Source: Elioraea sp. Yellowstone (lineage in GTDB: Bacteria > Pseudomonadota > Alphaproteobacteria > Acetobacterales > Acetobacteraceae). From it: a DNA stretch of 64,000 nt. Each line of letters begins with the position of its first letter. Position 1 is the stretch's first letter. The stretch is taken from assembly GCF_006704265.1 (NCBI RefSeq), contig NZ_VIKA01000002.1, forward strand, positions 1-64,000, in the 5' to 3' direction. Positions 25,660 through 34,722 of this stretch are shown one piece after another. The translations under genes were made by a program, and so were the position numbers. The notes beneath the pieces are model-generated. The model ran no database searches and was not told the DNA's origin. It was given only the letters and a program-made list of their open reading frames with translations.

Positions 25660-25676
25660 GACACACTTTGTCGTAA
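25660..25676 (+). promoter_or_regulatory. Shared motif copy 5, upstream of the second multicopper oxidase
   Basis: GACACACTTTGTCGTAA matches the consensus GCAAYACTTTGTCATGA at the core TTTGTC and in most flanking positions. It lies about 70-80 bases before the oxidase start, the same spacing as copies 3 and 4. Confidence 0.5.
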
Positions 25677-25743
25677 ACGCGCAATGTGCAAGCCAAGGTC
25701 GGAGGCCATTCTTCGCGTCAGGTAGCAAGCGAAGGCAGTGGCG

Positions 25744-27162
25744 ATGGACCCGACGATCTCCCGACGCGCGTTCCTTTCCGGTGCCACCGCGTTGGCAGCG
25801 ATCCCGTCCCTCGACAGCCGAAGCGCCTGGGCCGAGCAACCGCCCGTTCGCCTGCGCGCCACGACCCGGACGCTTGACGTAAACGGGCGTGCCGCAACCG
25901 TGCTGGGGCTGCTGCGTGACGATGGTCGCCATGGCATCGAGCTCCGGCCCAATGAGCGGTTTCGTGTGCGGCTGGTGAATGCGCTCGACGAGCCGACCAT
26001 CATCCATTGGCACGGCCAGATCCCTCCGGTCGCGCAGGACGGCGTTCCCGATGCGCCCCTGCCAATGCTGGTCCCCGACGAGGCGCGCGACTTCGACTAT
26101 GTCCCGCGGCCAGGCACCTACTGGATGCACGCGCACGTGCCCCCGCAAGAGATGCGCCTTCTGGCCGCACCGCTGATCGTGCGCACCGAGGAGGATCTGC
26201 GTGCCGATCGGCAGGAGGTCGTGATCATGCTGCACGACTTCTCGTTCACGCCGCTCGCCGAGCATCTCGCGCGGCTGAACCGGCTCGAGGGTCATGGCCC
26301 GGCGAACCCCCACGCCGGCATGCAGGGTATGGGCGGCATGGCCGGGATGGCGATGGACCTCAACGACATCGACTTCGACGCCTATCTCGCCAACGACCGA
26401 ACGCTCAGCGATCCGGAGGTCGTCCGGGTAGAGCCGGGGGCACGCGTGCTGCTCCGCATCATCAACGGTGCCGGCGCGACGGTATTCTGGATCGACACGG
26501 GCCGCCTGCGCGGCGCTCTGGTCGCAGTGGACGGTGACGCGATTCAGACCGCAGTCGGTAGCAGGGTTGGCCTCGCCATGGGCCAGCGCGCCGACATCGT
26601 CGTCGAGATCCCGCGCGACGGCGGAGCGTTCCCGATCCTGGCGCTGCGGGAAGGCGCGCGTGAGCGGGCCGGTATCATTCTCGCCACCGCCGGCGCACCG
26701 ATCCGCCGGATCGCGTCGCTTTCCGAACGGGCGACGGAGGCATTCGACGCGACCCAGGAGATGCGGCTCCAGGCCGCGCGCCAGCCGCCGCGACGCCGGC
26801 CGGACGTGACACACCGGGTCACCCTGGACGGAACGATGTCTCCTTATGTGTGGTCGATCGACGGCCGCCCGTGGGGCCGCCATCGACCGATCCCGATGCG
26901 CAGCGGCCAGCGGGTGGAACTCGTGATGGAGAACCGCTCCATGATGGCGCATCCGATGCATCTGCACGGCCATGTCTTCCAGGTGGTGCAGGTCGGTGAC
27001 CATCGCTTCTCGGGCGCCGTGCGCGATACCGTGCACGTCCCGCCGATGACCCGTATTGCCATCACCTTCGACGCGGGTGAGGTCGCACACTGGATGTTCC
27101 ACTGCCACCACATGCCGCATCTCGCCACCGGCATGATGACGGAGGTCGTGGTGGAGGGTTGA
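25744..27162 (+). CDS. Multicopper oxidase (CopA/laccase-type), Tat-exported
   Basis: A 472-residue oxidase with a twin-arginine signal (TISRRAFLSGATALAAIP). Copper motifs in order are HWHG, HAH in [17 protein letters not shown] and HCHHMPHLATGMM, so all type 1, 2 and 3 ligands are present. A short Met-rich patch (GMQGMGGMAGMAM) near 205 could bind Cu(I), as in CueO and PcoA. ATG 25744 with AAGG upstream is preferred; GTG 25738 is an alternative. It is probably transcribed alone from the motif-bearing promoter and converges with the YtkA-like gene. Confidence 0.92.
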   Translation: MDPTISRRAFLSGATALAAIPSLDSRSAWAEQPPVRLRATTRTLDVNGRAATVLGLLRDDGRHGIELRPNERFRVRLVNALDEPTIIHWHGQIPPVAQDGVPDAPLPMLVPDEARDFDYVPRPGTYWMHAHVPPQEMRLLAAPLIVRTEEDLRADRQEVVIMLHDFSFTPLAEHLARLNRLEGHGPANPHAGMQGMGGMAGMAMDLNDIDFDAYLANDRTLSDPEVVRVEPGARVLLRIINGAGATVFWIDTGRLRGALVAVDGDAIQTAVGSRVGLAMGQRADIVVEIPRDGGAFPILALREGARERAGIILATAGAPIRRIASLSERATEAFDATQEMRLQAARQPPRRRPDVTHRVTLDGTMSPYVWSIDGRPWGRHRPIPMRSGQRVELVMENRSMMAHPMHLHGHVFQVVQVGDHRFSGAVRDTVHVPPMTRIAITFDAGEVAHWMFHCHHMPHLATGMMTEVVVEG

Positions 27163-27302
27163 CCTTCACCGCGCCAGGACGACACGGAAGCGCGTTCCTG
27201 TCGCGGCGACGCCGTCAAGAACGAGCCGGCGGCAGCGATCGGTGCTGTCGGCTGGTGCCGTTGGTCAGCTCACGACTGCCACGGCCCTCAGGCGTGACAC
27301 AG

Positions 27303-27761
27303 TCATCGGCTGAAGTCGACAGCAATCTCGGCTCTGGCGTCACCGACGACGATGCCGAGACGCCATCGTCCCTCCATGGCCAGCATCCCCGCCGCTCGAA
27401 ATAGGCCGGGTGACGTTGGCTCGGCGCGGGAGACGACGATGCCCATGTCGTGATCCACCATCGCCGTCTGGATCAAAGGGGGTGGCGTGATCGCCGCTGG
27501 CTGACCAGTCTGATCGGTGAAGCGCAAGGTAAGCTGGTACTCGCCGGTCTCGGCCAGCGCGATCTCCCCGTCGAGACGCCACAGACCCAATTGCTCCCTG
27601 ATGATCACGGGGCGTGCGGAGGTTGGCCGTGGTGTCACGCCATCCGAGCGGCTTGCCACCGAAGGTCGCTCCCGCGGTCCCATGATGCCGCCCGCGACCA
27701 ATACACCGACGATCGCGAGGAAGACGATCAGTATCCCGACCCCGACCCAGCGTGCGGCCAT
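27303..27761 (-). CDS. Membrane-anchored YtkA-like protein
   Basis: A 152-residue protein with an N-terminal membrane helix (WVGVGILIVFLAIVGVLVAG) and a beta-rich extracytoplasmic domain (QLTLRFTDQTGQ, VDHDMGIVV, GRWRLGIVV). The pattern resembles YtkA-like or FixH-like domains found in copper-handling operons, but the match is weak. It is last in a minus-strand group after the cytochrome, with a 60-base gap. A role in copper delivery or storage on the periplasmic side is inferred only from context. Confidence 0.55.
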   Translation of the reverse strand: MAARWVGVGILIVFLAIVGVLVAGGIMGPRERPSVASRSDGVTPRPTSARPVIIREQLGLWRLDGEIALAETGEYQLTLRFTDQTGQPAAITPPPLIQTAMVDHDMGIVVSRAEPTSPGLFRAAGMLAMEGRWRLGIVVGDARAEIAVDFSR

Positions 27762-27821
27762 CGCGATCTCCCAGACTGTCGAGCGATGCGGCGCAGCGTT
27801 CCATCACCGATGGCTGGCGGC

Positions 27822-28313
27822 TCATCGGGCCGCATTCCCGCGTTCCGCTCTGGTTCGCAGCTCCTGGTACTGACGCTCGCGCTCCGGCCACGTGCCCTTG
27901 ATGAAGGTCAGTACAGCGCGGATCTCGTCATCGGACAGGACGTTCTCGAAGCCCGGCATGTCGCTCTTGTATCCATCGACGATCGCGGCTGGCCCAAGCT
28001 TGGTAATCCGGAATAGCACTTCGTCGCCATGGTGCCAGGTGTGGCCGGATGCATCATGTGGAGGTGCAGGTAGGCGCCCGTCCGGCTTTCGCTGCTGCCA
28101 GCTTGGCTGTCCTTCCAGTCGAGCACCGTGGCAGGCTGCACAGAACTCCGCATAGAGGCGCACACCATCCATGGTTTGTGAGGCAGCCGTCGCACCATCA
28201 GTCCGCGAACCTGCCTCATCGCCCGCGGAGGAGAGTACGAGGTAGCCTCCAATCAGGACCGCGGGCGCGAGGCCGACCACGACGGCAAGCGTGATGTGAG
28301 AGGCTGGTTTCAT
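27822..28313 (-). CDS. Class I c-type cytochrome
   Basis: A 163-residue protein with an N-terminal signal or anchor ([20 protein letters not shown]) and one heme-binding CAACH motif (about 58-62). A likely axial Met lies in SDMPGF, followed by the C-terminal helix [16 protein letters not shown]. This is a monoheme periplasmic or membrane-tethered cytochrome. Between an oxidase and a YtkA-like protein, it probably shuttles electrons for the oxidase or another metal redox step. Confidence 0.87.
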   Translation of the reverse strand: MKPASHITLAVVVGLAPAVLIGGYLVLSSAGDEAGSRTDGATAASQTMDGVRLYAEFCAACHGARLEGQPSWQQRKPDGRLPAPPHDASGHTWHHGDEVLFRITKLGPAAIVDGYKSDMPGFENVLSDDEIRAVLTFIKGTWPERERQYQELRTRAERGNAAR

Positions 28314-28389
28314 CGCCGGGAATGGGAATCGCGTGATGCCATTGACGAGCCCACGGAAATGTCCGATATCGCAATGATCGGCAGCGCGC

Positions 28390-29859
28390 TCATGACACGC
28401 GGAGTGTCGCCATCATCCCGGCGGCCTGATGCTCCAGGATGTGGCAGTGGAACATCCAGTTTCCTGGGTTGTCCGCAACGAAAGCGATATCGGCGCTGCT
28501 CCAGGAAGGCACCAAGACCGTATCCTGCCACTCACGGCGCGGTGTCGCTCGGCCGTTCCGTGCGATGACGCGGAACGCGAGGCCGTGCAGGTGCATCGGG
28601 TGCGGCCACGCCGTGTCGTTGCGGATCGTCAGCACATAGGACGCAAGGCGACGCAACACTGCCAAAGGTTCGTGCGCATGCCGGTCTTGGGGGACTGCAA
28701 TGCCGTTGATCGACCAGGCTATGCCACGGCGGAACAGCTCGCGAGCGTCGAACCGCTGCCCGTCGACCATCGCATGCGTCATGCGACCCATCATCCCGCC
28801 ACCGAGCATCACCTCATGATGTTCCGCAGTAAGGAGATCAGGCTCCGAGAGCGGGTTGGGCGGCAGGGGCCGCGGAGGCGTTTCCCACGTGCGATCGCGC
28901 CGTGGAGAAGATGCGTAGGTGAGATCGAGAAGCCGATACGCGGCGCGCTCGTAGTAGGTGTCGAGAACACGGGTCTGGGAACCGGGGTCGCCATTCAAGT
29001 CCAAGACGAGGTCGATGCGCATTCCGGGACCAAGCACGATGCGGCCTCCTTCGGGACTGTGAGGCTCCGTTGGGTGCCCGTCGATCGCAACGACGACCGG
29101 CTCGTGATCCTCGAACACGAGACCGAAGATCCGCGCGTTCGCGACGTTGATGAGCCGAAGCCGCAGGCGTTCACCTGAGTGGACCTCAAAGCTCTCAGTA
29201 ACCCGGCCGTTCACGGTGACCGTGTTGCCGATGCGGCCGCTGTGGGTGAGATCGCGCAAGCTGCCGAAATCGGCGCTGACCGACGCATCGGACATCAGGC
29301 GCCAATCGTCGAGCACCCATGTCACATCGCGATTGCACGGCAACGCATCTGGATCGTCCTCTTCGACGATCAGGGCTCCGTATAGCCCACGGCCGACCTG
29401 CTCTGCACTTCGAGCATGCGGGTGGTACCAGAAGGTACCAGCGTCCGGCACATCGAACTCGTAGAGGAAGGTTCCGCCGGGTGGCACAGGGGGCTGAGTG
29501 AGATGCGGCACGCCGTCCATGGCGTTCGGCACGCGCACCCCATGCCAGTGGATCGTCGTCTCCTGGGGCAGCTGATTCTCGAATTCGACGCGCAGCCTTG
29601 ACGCCTGGCGAACCCGGATTTCTGGCCCCGGCACGCTGTCGCCATAGGTCCAAACGTCGGTGGCCGGATGGCTTGCCCCAACCAGCGCAACGCGGCTCGG
29701 GTGGGCCTTTAGTCGGATTGTCGCATCAGCCCGGGCGGAGCCCTGTGCACGGGCGGCAGTGGACAACCCGGCGGCGACAAACGAGCTGACAGACGCCGCA
29801 TGTAGGAATGCTCGGCGTCCAAGGCCTGAGAAGAACGGGGTGGGTGCCATTGGTGCCAT
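28390..29859 (-). CDS. Three-domain multicopper oxidase (CueO-like), Tat-exported
   Basis: A 489-residue oxidase with a twin-arginine signal ([20 protein letters not shown]). Motifs are HWHGVR, HPHARS, HPMHLHG and [13 protein letters not shown], a complete set for types 1, 2 and 3 copper. Length and motif order match three-domain CueO/CopA-type oxidases, which oxidise Cu(I) to Cu(II) in the periplasm. The Met-rich insert is limited ([15 protein letters not shown]). ATG 29859 or 29850 may start it. It is 76 bases from the cytochrome gene and follows the small secreted protein on the same strand. Confidence 0.92.
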   Translation of the reverse strand: MAPMAPTPFFSGLGRRAFLHAASVSSFVAAGLSTAARAQGSARADATIRLKAHPSRVALVGASHPATDVWTYGDSVPGPEIRVRQASRLRVEFENQLPQETTIHWHGVRVPNAMDGVPHLTQPPVPPGGTFLYEFDVPDAGTFWYHPHARSAEQVGRGLYGALIVEEDDPDALPCNRDVTWVLDDWRLMSDASVSADFGSLRDLTHSGRIGNTVTVNGRVTESFEVHSGERLRLRLINVANARIFGLVFEDHEPVVVAIDGHPTEPHSPEGGRIVLGPGMRIDLVLDLNGDPGSQTRVLDTYYERAAYRLLDLTYASSPRRDRTWETPPRPLPPNPLSEPDLLTAEHHEVMLGGGMMGRMTHAMVDGQRFDARELFRRGIAWSINGIAVPQDRHAHEPLAVLRRLASYVLTIRNDTAWPHPMHLHGLAFRVIARNGRATPRREWQDTVLVPSWSSADIAFVADNPGNWMFHCHILEHQAAGMMATLRVS

Positions 29860-29935
29860 CCACAGTGGCCATCCATGACCGGTAGCGATGCCAGCCCGAG
29901 GTCACACACGGAGCCGCGCCACCGGCGCCTGGTCG

Positions 29936-30301
29936 TCAATCGATGGCAGATGGTCGCGGCGGCGGCGGATCGGGCGAGCTGGCCAAACCGTGGAGGAGGG
30001 CCACGATGAAAGGATGGGTTGGGGCCGGCCGAGGCGGGCCCAGGCTTATGAATGGCACAAATGGTAGCATGACGTGCACTGGCGCGCAGATCGCCTTGCA
30101 CGTCGCTATGCCATCCGTTGATCGATCGGTCTGGTCGTCACGATGCTCGTGGCCTTGAGGACTGTGCGCTAGCAACGCGACAATACCGTTGGGCTGCCCC
30201 CCGTCGTTGGTCAGTGGCGCTGCGTGGGCAGGTTGGGGCTCGGCACTGACCGCGAGGGCTAGTGCTGCGAGAATCATCAACAGGCGCCGCACTCGCGACA
30301 T
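29936..30301 (-). CDS. Small secreted protein heading the oxidase-cytochrome operon
   Basis: A 121-residue protein with a signal peptide (MSRVRRLLMILAALALAVSA). The mature part has a His-containing stretch (SPQGHEHRDD), a Cys pair in ATCKAICAPVH and a proline-rich C-terminus (SSPDPPPPRPSA). It resembles small uncharacterised secreted proteins seen next to copper genes, but I cannot name the family. The Cys and His residues could bind copper. It is probably the first gene of the minus-strand operon through 27303. Confidence 0.55.
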   Translation of the reverse strand: MSRVRRLLMILAALALAVSAEPQPAHAAPLTNDGGQPNGIVALLAHSPQGHEHRDDQTDRSTDGIATCKAICAPVHVMLPFVPFISLGPPRPAPTHPFIVALLHGLASSPDPPPPRPSAID

Positions 30302-30448
30302 ATGGCAAGGCTAGATTCAGTCCGTGCCGACGTCCATGCCGGACACGGGCTTCTGATCTCCGTAGGCCGTGGCTATGGAGTGGTGCTGCTGACTGAGGCG
30401 CCCCAGGAGATGCGATCGGAAAGCTGTGCTGCCCAGGACGTGCGAAAT

Positions 30449-30521
30449 GCCCCGCCGGCGCGTCCCGGATCGGGCTCCCAGCGCGCTCGCGCGCTGGGGT
30501 CCCGGAGACCGCCGGCGGGGC
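30449..30521. repeat. Large nested inverted repeat at the prophage edge
   Basis: Outer arms GCCCCGCCGGCG (30449-30460) and CGCCGGCGGGGC (30510-30521) enclose a second hairpin at 30472-30503 (palindrome family copy A). Together they can form a long cruciform or RNA stem just downstream of the tail-spike gene. It could terminate late transcription or mark the prophage edge. Confidence 0.7.
30472..30503. repeat. Palindromic element, copy A
   Basis: GGGCT-CCCAGCGCGC, a 2-base loop, then GCGCGCTGGG-GTCCC. One arm starts GGGCT and the other, read in reverse complement, GGGAC. The same asymmetry occurs in copies D and F. Confidence 0.75.
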
Positions 30522-30556
30522 CATTGATGTGAACGGGCGGCGTCGCCGCCAGCGGA

Positions 30557-32386
30557 TCAGACGAGCCTTGGCTTGACCACCTGTCCGAACAGCGTGCCGG
30601 CACCGAGATCGACGGTGGCGCCGCTGCGGTTCCAGGCGACGGCGGTGACGGTGTCTGAGGCGCCGATGGTGCCGAGGAAGACGACGGCGGTGCTGGCGAC
30701 AGAGAAGCCGACCTGCACGGCGTCACCAGGCACCGCGCCAGCAACGGCGATATTGGTCTGGTGCGATGCCCCGGCGGCGAGGCTGGGTGGATCATAGGCG
30801 GCGGAGAACGGGATCTCGCGGCGCCCCCAGCCGTGCGTGGGCCCTGCGAGCACGGCGGGCGCGGCCTCCGGCAGGCCGTAGAGGCGCAGCGTCTCGAGCT
30901 CGATCTGTCCGTCGAAGCCGACGATGCCGATCTGGGCGAACGCGATCGCCGCACCGATCACGCGCACCGACTGGCGCCGGTTGAGCGAGGCATCCGCCAT
31001 GCCGGCACTGGCGATCCACGCCTTCGCTGCCGCGTTCCAGCTCATGGTCGCGCCGGAGGCGAGCACGTTGGCGCTCGCGTCGGTGAGCAGGGTGTTGGCG
31101 GCATCGAAGCAGCGGACGAACAGCCGCCCGCCATCGGCACCACCGACCAGCCAGTGCGCGAGGGCGAACTCCCTGGCCTGGGAGGCATCGACGACGAAGA
31201 CGAGGCCGCGGTTGGCATTGAGCAGCAGCCCGCTCGCGGTCGGCGTGAGGCCGCTGAGCCCGGCGAAGGAGACGCCCGCCAGGGTCGTGGCCGCGGTGGT
31301 GCCGGTCGAGACCACCGCGAGGCCTTCGACGCCGATATCGGTCGCACTCTCACGGTACGCGGCGCTGCGCAGGCTCGGCACCGCGGCGAGCAGCCGGACG
31401 TGGCGCGTCGCGGCGGCGCGGTAGCGCGTCACCACCGCGTTGCCCGCCCGCGTCGCCGTCGCGGCGTAGTCGATGCCGACGCCGTAGCCCTGGCTCGCCC
31501 AGGCGACGTCGTAGAGGCACTCGGTCGCGCCGGCGGTGTGCCGGGCGACCAGCGGCGAGCAGGCCTCCATGCGCACGCTGCGGGCGATCACGGCCGAACC
31601 GGAGGTCTCGTTCAGGAACGGGATCGCGACGTTGGCCCCGCTCTGGGCGAGCTCGAAGTTCGGTCCCTCGAAGACGTGGTGGTTGTGGTTGATGTAGGCG
31701 CCGGGCTCGGCGGAGAGCCGCACGCCGAAGCGGTCGCTCGCCGTGTTCACGCCCGAGGAGACTGCGAAATGCCCGCCGAGGTAGCGGATCGCGTTGTTCC
31801 AGGCGGTGTCGGTGGCACAGCGGATATCGAGGCCGATGTGGTTGTCCACCAGGCGGCCGAGATGCAGCGTGCTGTCCTCGCAGCCGCGCCCGTCGCCGAG
31901 GGAGCGCACGCCGATGGTGAAGCCCTGCGCCCGCCGCACCTCGATCCAGGAGGCGTCGAAGTTGCGCAGCAGGATGCCGATATCGGCCTCGGAGGACCAG
32001 TCGGACTGGACGGCACGGATCACGTCGAGCCCGGTCCAGAGCTTCTCGCCGTTGCGCGTCGCCCCGCCATCGCCGAGCGTGAGCACGGTGGCCGGCGCGG
32101 CGCCGGTGTAGCGCAGCGCGCCGTGCATGATCAGCCCGCGCGCGGCGCCACCGAGCCCCACCCCAGACGCGACGTTCCAGATGCCCTTGGGGATCAGGGC
32201 GATCTTGCCATCTGCGGCGGCGCGGTCGAAGCAGGCCTGCACGGCGGCGGTGTCGTCGGCCACGCCGTCGCCGATGCCGCCGAAGTCTGAAGGCGTGGGG
32301 TGCTCGCGGTCGCGCAGGTATTTTCCGAGTTCGGTCTTGGAGATGTGCTGGTCGAGCACGAGGATGTCGTCGATGCGCGCGGGCAT
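30557..32386 (-). CDS. Phage tail spike/fibre with pectate-lyase-like beta-helix
   Basis: A 609-residue protein. The N-terminal 30 residues probably attach to the tail. Then comes DFGGIGDGVADDTAAVQACF, the classic entry to right-handed beta-helix spikes, followed by many short repeats rich in N, G and V, and a C-terminal beta-rich domain. Such proteins recognise, and sometimes cleave, surface polysaccharide. It is the last late gene, immediately after the tail-tip protein. Catalytic residues cannot be assigned from sequence alone. Confidence 0.8.
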   Translation of the reverse strand: MPARIDDILVLDQHISKTELGKYLRDREHPTPSDFGGIGDGVADDTAAVQACFDRAAADGKIALIPKGIWNVASGVGLGGAARGLIMHGALRYTGAAPATVLTLGDGGATRNGEKLWTGLDVIRAVQSDWSSEADIGILLRNFDASWIEVRRAQGFTIGVRSLGDGRGCEDSTLHLGRLVDNHIGLDIRCATDTAWNNAIRYLGGHFAVSSGVNTASDRFGVRLSAEPGAYINHNHHVFEGPNFELAQSGANVAIPFLNETSGSAVIARSVRMEACSPLVARHTAGATECLYDVAWASQGYGVGIDYAATATRAGNAVVTRYRAAATRHVRLLAAVPSLRSAAYRESATDIGVEGLAVVSTGTTAATTLAGVSFAGLSGLTPTASGLLLNANRGLVFVVDASQAREFALAHWLVGGADGGRLFVRCFDAANTLLTDASANVLASGATMSWNAAAKAWIASAGMADASLNRRQSVRVIGAAIAFAQIGIVGFDGQIELETLRLYGLPEAAPAVLAGPTHGWGRREIPFSAAYDPPSLAAGASHQTNIAVAGAVPGDAVQVGFSVASTAVVFLGTIGASDTVTAVAWNRSGATVDLGAGTLFGQVVKPRLV

Positions 32387-32395
32387 GGCGTCTCC

Positions 32396-34372
32396 TCAGA
32401 GAGCTGTTGCAGTGATCGGGCCGGCGAAGCCCGAGACGTTGCCCTCGGCGGAGACCGAGCGGAGCCAGTACCAGCGCTCGTCGCCGGTCCCGAGGCCGGT
32501 GCGATCGAAGGGCAGCGCGGTCGGCTCGTCCGGCAGCTTCGTTGCCGCGGCGAGGTCGGCGGCCGCCGCCTCGAACACCTGGAGCTTCACAGCATCGGCC
32601 GGGAAGCCACCGTCGATGCGGATGCCGCCCGCAATCCCATCCGCAGACGGCGACGCGACGAGCGCCGGGGTCCCGGCCGTGCGCCAGGCGGAGACCGCAC
32701 CGCTGGTCGAGCGCGCCCGCACGCGGAACGCGGTCGGCACGCTCGTCGGCACGGTCGCGCTCGTGGCGGTCAGCCCGGACGCAAAACCCTGCCAGAGCAC
32801 GTTGCCCTGCGGCTGCGTCTCGAGTTCGTAGCCCGCGAGATACGCCGAGCCGACGGCTGCCCAGGAGACGCCGAGCGCGGCGAATGCCACGCCCTGCGGC
32901 GTTGCGACGATGATGGACGCCGGCGCCGCGATCACGCCCGGGTTCGGCAGCACGACGCTCGGGCTGTCGCCGGCCTCCCGCTCGTCCGTGCTGGCATTCC
33001 AGTCCCAGACGGACGGATCCTCCTCGGCGAGCGCCAGGTCCACCCCGCCCTCGGGCGCGAGCGACCAGCCGGTCACGCGGGCGGGAAACGACGGCATCCG
33101 GTCGAGCGCCACCGTCACGCCGTCCCAGAGGCGCAGGCGCAGCGCCGAGAGCTTCGCCGGGAACGCCACCGAGCGCTGGCGGCGGTTGCGCTCGAGCTCG
33201 ATCTTCATCAGCCGCTGCACGGTGCTGACCGAGGTGGTGAGCGGGAACTCGAGGTCGCGGTAGATCGCCTCGCCGCCGTCCTCCGCGACGTAGTTGGACG
33301 CCAGCAGCGGCGGCGCGTCCGTGGGCTGCCAGTTCTTCGCCGGATCGACATGGACCGCGCGCACGCCGTTGAAGAGATCCCGCCGCGGCCGCGCGCTGGC
33401 GATCGTGACGTCGCCGCGCAAATCGTCCCCATGCAGCGTGGCCGCGGGCAGCGCGGGCGCGCCGGCATGGATGAAGAACCGTCCGCCCGAGACCACCAGG
33501 ACGCCGGCCATCGCCGCGACCAGCTTGCGGGTGATCTCGATCTTGCCCTCGGCGAGCGAGAGCGTGCCGTTCACGGTGTAGCGCCGCTCATGCACGCCCG
33601 CGCGCGTGCCGACCAGCTCGTCGCAGACGTTCGCCGCGGCGATCAGCGATGGCAGGTCGATGTCGTGCCACGAAGCCTTCCACCCGAACGGAGCGGTCAG
33701 GTACCAGGCGAGGCAGAGCGCGGCGTTGTCCGTCCAACCCGTGGCGCCGGTCCGTGGATCGAGGATGGTGTCCGCACCGTCGACGATCGCGCTGACGTTG
33801 GGCGGGCCGGACGGGAAGGCAGCGTTCTTCAGCTTCAGCCGCACCGCGAGATAGGCGCGCCCGCGGCCGCGATGATCTGCGGTCCATTTGCCCGGGATCT
33901 CGGCGAGCAGGTTCGCATCCGCTGCCTGGTCCGGATCGCCGAGATGCCGGTCGATCCGCACCAGCCCGGCGAAGCTCGCGTCGGTCTCGGGCTTGTCGCC
34001 GAGATACGCGGTGCCGATCGCGCGCACCCGGTGCGCGGCCAGCACCACGACCATGTGGAAGAAGCCGAACGCGCGGCCCTCGTCGTCGGTGGCGGAGTGC
34101 AGGAACACGATGGGTCCGGAGACCTTGGCGCGGCCGAGCACGATGCGGTGCTCGGTGATCGGCTGGCGCAGCGACTGGGTGCGCCCGGCACCGGGGGCCG
34201 AGAAGTTGAGCGCGGCCAGCTTCGGCTTCGGCGCCGGCAGCACCGAGCGGCCGATCGCGCTGACCACGATCGCGGTGCCGGCAGCGGCGAGCGCGCCGAT
34301 GATGCCGCCGCCCACCGCGGCCGAGACGGCGCCGGCCGCCACCACGGCGATGATCGGCACGGCCGCGGGCAC
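32396..34372 (-). CDS. Phage tail-tip (J-like) host-specificity protein
   Basis: A 658-residue protein. It has an N-terminal hydrophobic, glycine-rich region (IIAVVAAGAVSAAVGGGIIG) and a central domain typical of tip attachment proteins (ADANLLAEIPGKWTAD, AALCLAWYLTAPFG). A fibronectin-like C-terminal region follows (FRVRARSTSGAVSAWRTAG, YWLRSVSAEGNVSGF). The GTG at 34372 immediately follows the stop of the previous gene and is the likely start; the frame upstream of it does not look protein-like. It forms the baseplate hub of a siphovirus tail and contacts the host. Confidence 0.82.
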   Translation of the reverse strand: MPAAVPIIAVVAAGAVSAAVGGGIIGALAAAGTAIVVSAIGRSVLPAPKPKLAALNFSAPGAGRTQSLRQPITEHRIVLGRAKVSGPIVFLHSATDDEGRAFGFFHMVVVLAAHRVRAIGTAYLGDKPETDASFAGLVRIDRHLGDPDQAADANLLAEIPGKWTADHRGRGRAYLAVRLKLKNAAFPSGPPNVSAIVDGADTILDPRTGATGWTDNAALCLAWYLTAPFGWKASWHDIDLPSLIAAANVCDELVGTRAGVHERRYTVNGTLSLAEGKIEITRKLVAAMAGVLVVSGGRFFIHAGAPALPAATLHGDDLRGDVTIASARPRRDLFNGVRAVHVDPAKNWQPTDAPPLLASNYVAEDGGEAIYRDLEFPLTTSVSTVQRLMKIELERNRRQRSVAFPAKLSALRLRLWDGVTVALDRMPSFPARVTGWSLAPEGGVDLALAEEDPSVWDWNASTDEREAGDSPSVVLPNPGVIAAPASIIVATPQGVAFAALGVSWAAVGSAYLAGYELETQPQGNVLWQGFASGLTATSATVPTSVPTAFRVRARSTSGAVSAWRTAGTPALVASPSADGIAGGIRIDGGFPADAVKLQVFEAAAADLAAATKLPDEPTALPFDRTGLGTGDERWYWLRSVSAEGNVSGFAGPITATAL

Positions 34373-34722
34373 TATCCGATTCTCCAGGCAATCGCGCAGG
34401 TGGTGATCGGCTCGCGCACCAGGCCGCGCGGGCCGACGAAGGCGACGCGCCCGGCATCGACCACGACGCCGAGACGCGCGGGCTCGCCCGCCAGGGCGAT
34501 ATCGCCCGCGCGCGCGAACAGCGGCGCGATGCGCGGGAAGCCGGCGCTGTCGGCAGACGCTTCCAGCACCGGCAACACACGGAACGACGGCCGCGCGCCC
34601 GTCACCGCCTCGACCGCGGCGAGCGCAAAGGCCGCGCAGGTCCAGCGCGGCGGATCGAACGGACGCGCCTCCGAACCCGACAGCAGCGCCGCCAGCCGCG
34701 TCGCCCAGCAGGGATGACGCAT
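34372..34722 (-). CDS. Phage tail assembly protein, DUF6950-like
   Basis: A 116-residue protein with segments PRWTCAAFALAAVEAVTGARP and ARAGDIALAGEPARLGVVVDAG. The Cys near 29 and the later hydrophobic strands recall a shrunken NlpC/P60-like fold, as in DUF6950 and lambda K-region proteins. No complete catalytic triad is evident. It lies between the minor tail gene and the tip gene, where lambda has K and I. Confidence 0.6.
   Translation of the reverse strand: MRHPCWATRLAALLSGSEARPFDPPRWTCAAFALAAVEAVTGARPSFRVLPVLEASADSAGFPRIAPLFARAGDIALAGEPARLGVVVDAGRVAFVGPRGLVREPITTCAIAWRIG

Larger units (their letters stand above)
30302..30556. other. Junction between copper island and prophage
   Basis: This gene-free stretch separates the secreted-protein gene from the tail spike. 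Its main feature is a nested inverted repeat at 30449-30521, listed separately. No tRNA, integrase or clear attachment-site core can be seen, so the exact prophage end is unknown. Confidence 0.5.

Noticed and set aside
30302-30532. A 76-codon plus-strand frame at the prophage junction
   Set aside because: It crosses the large inverted repeat and has no protein-like character.
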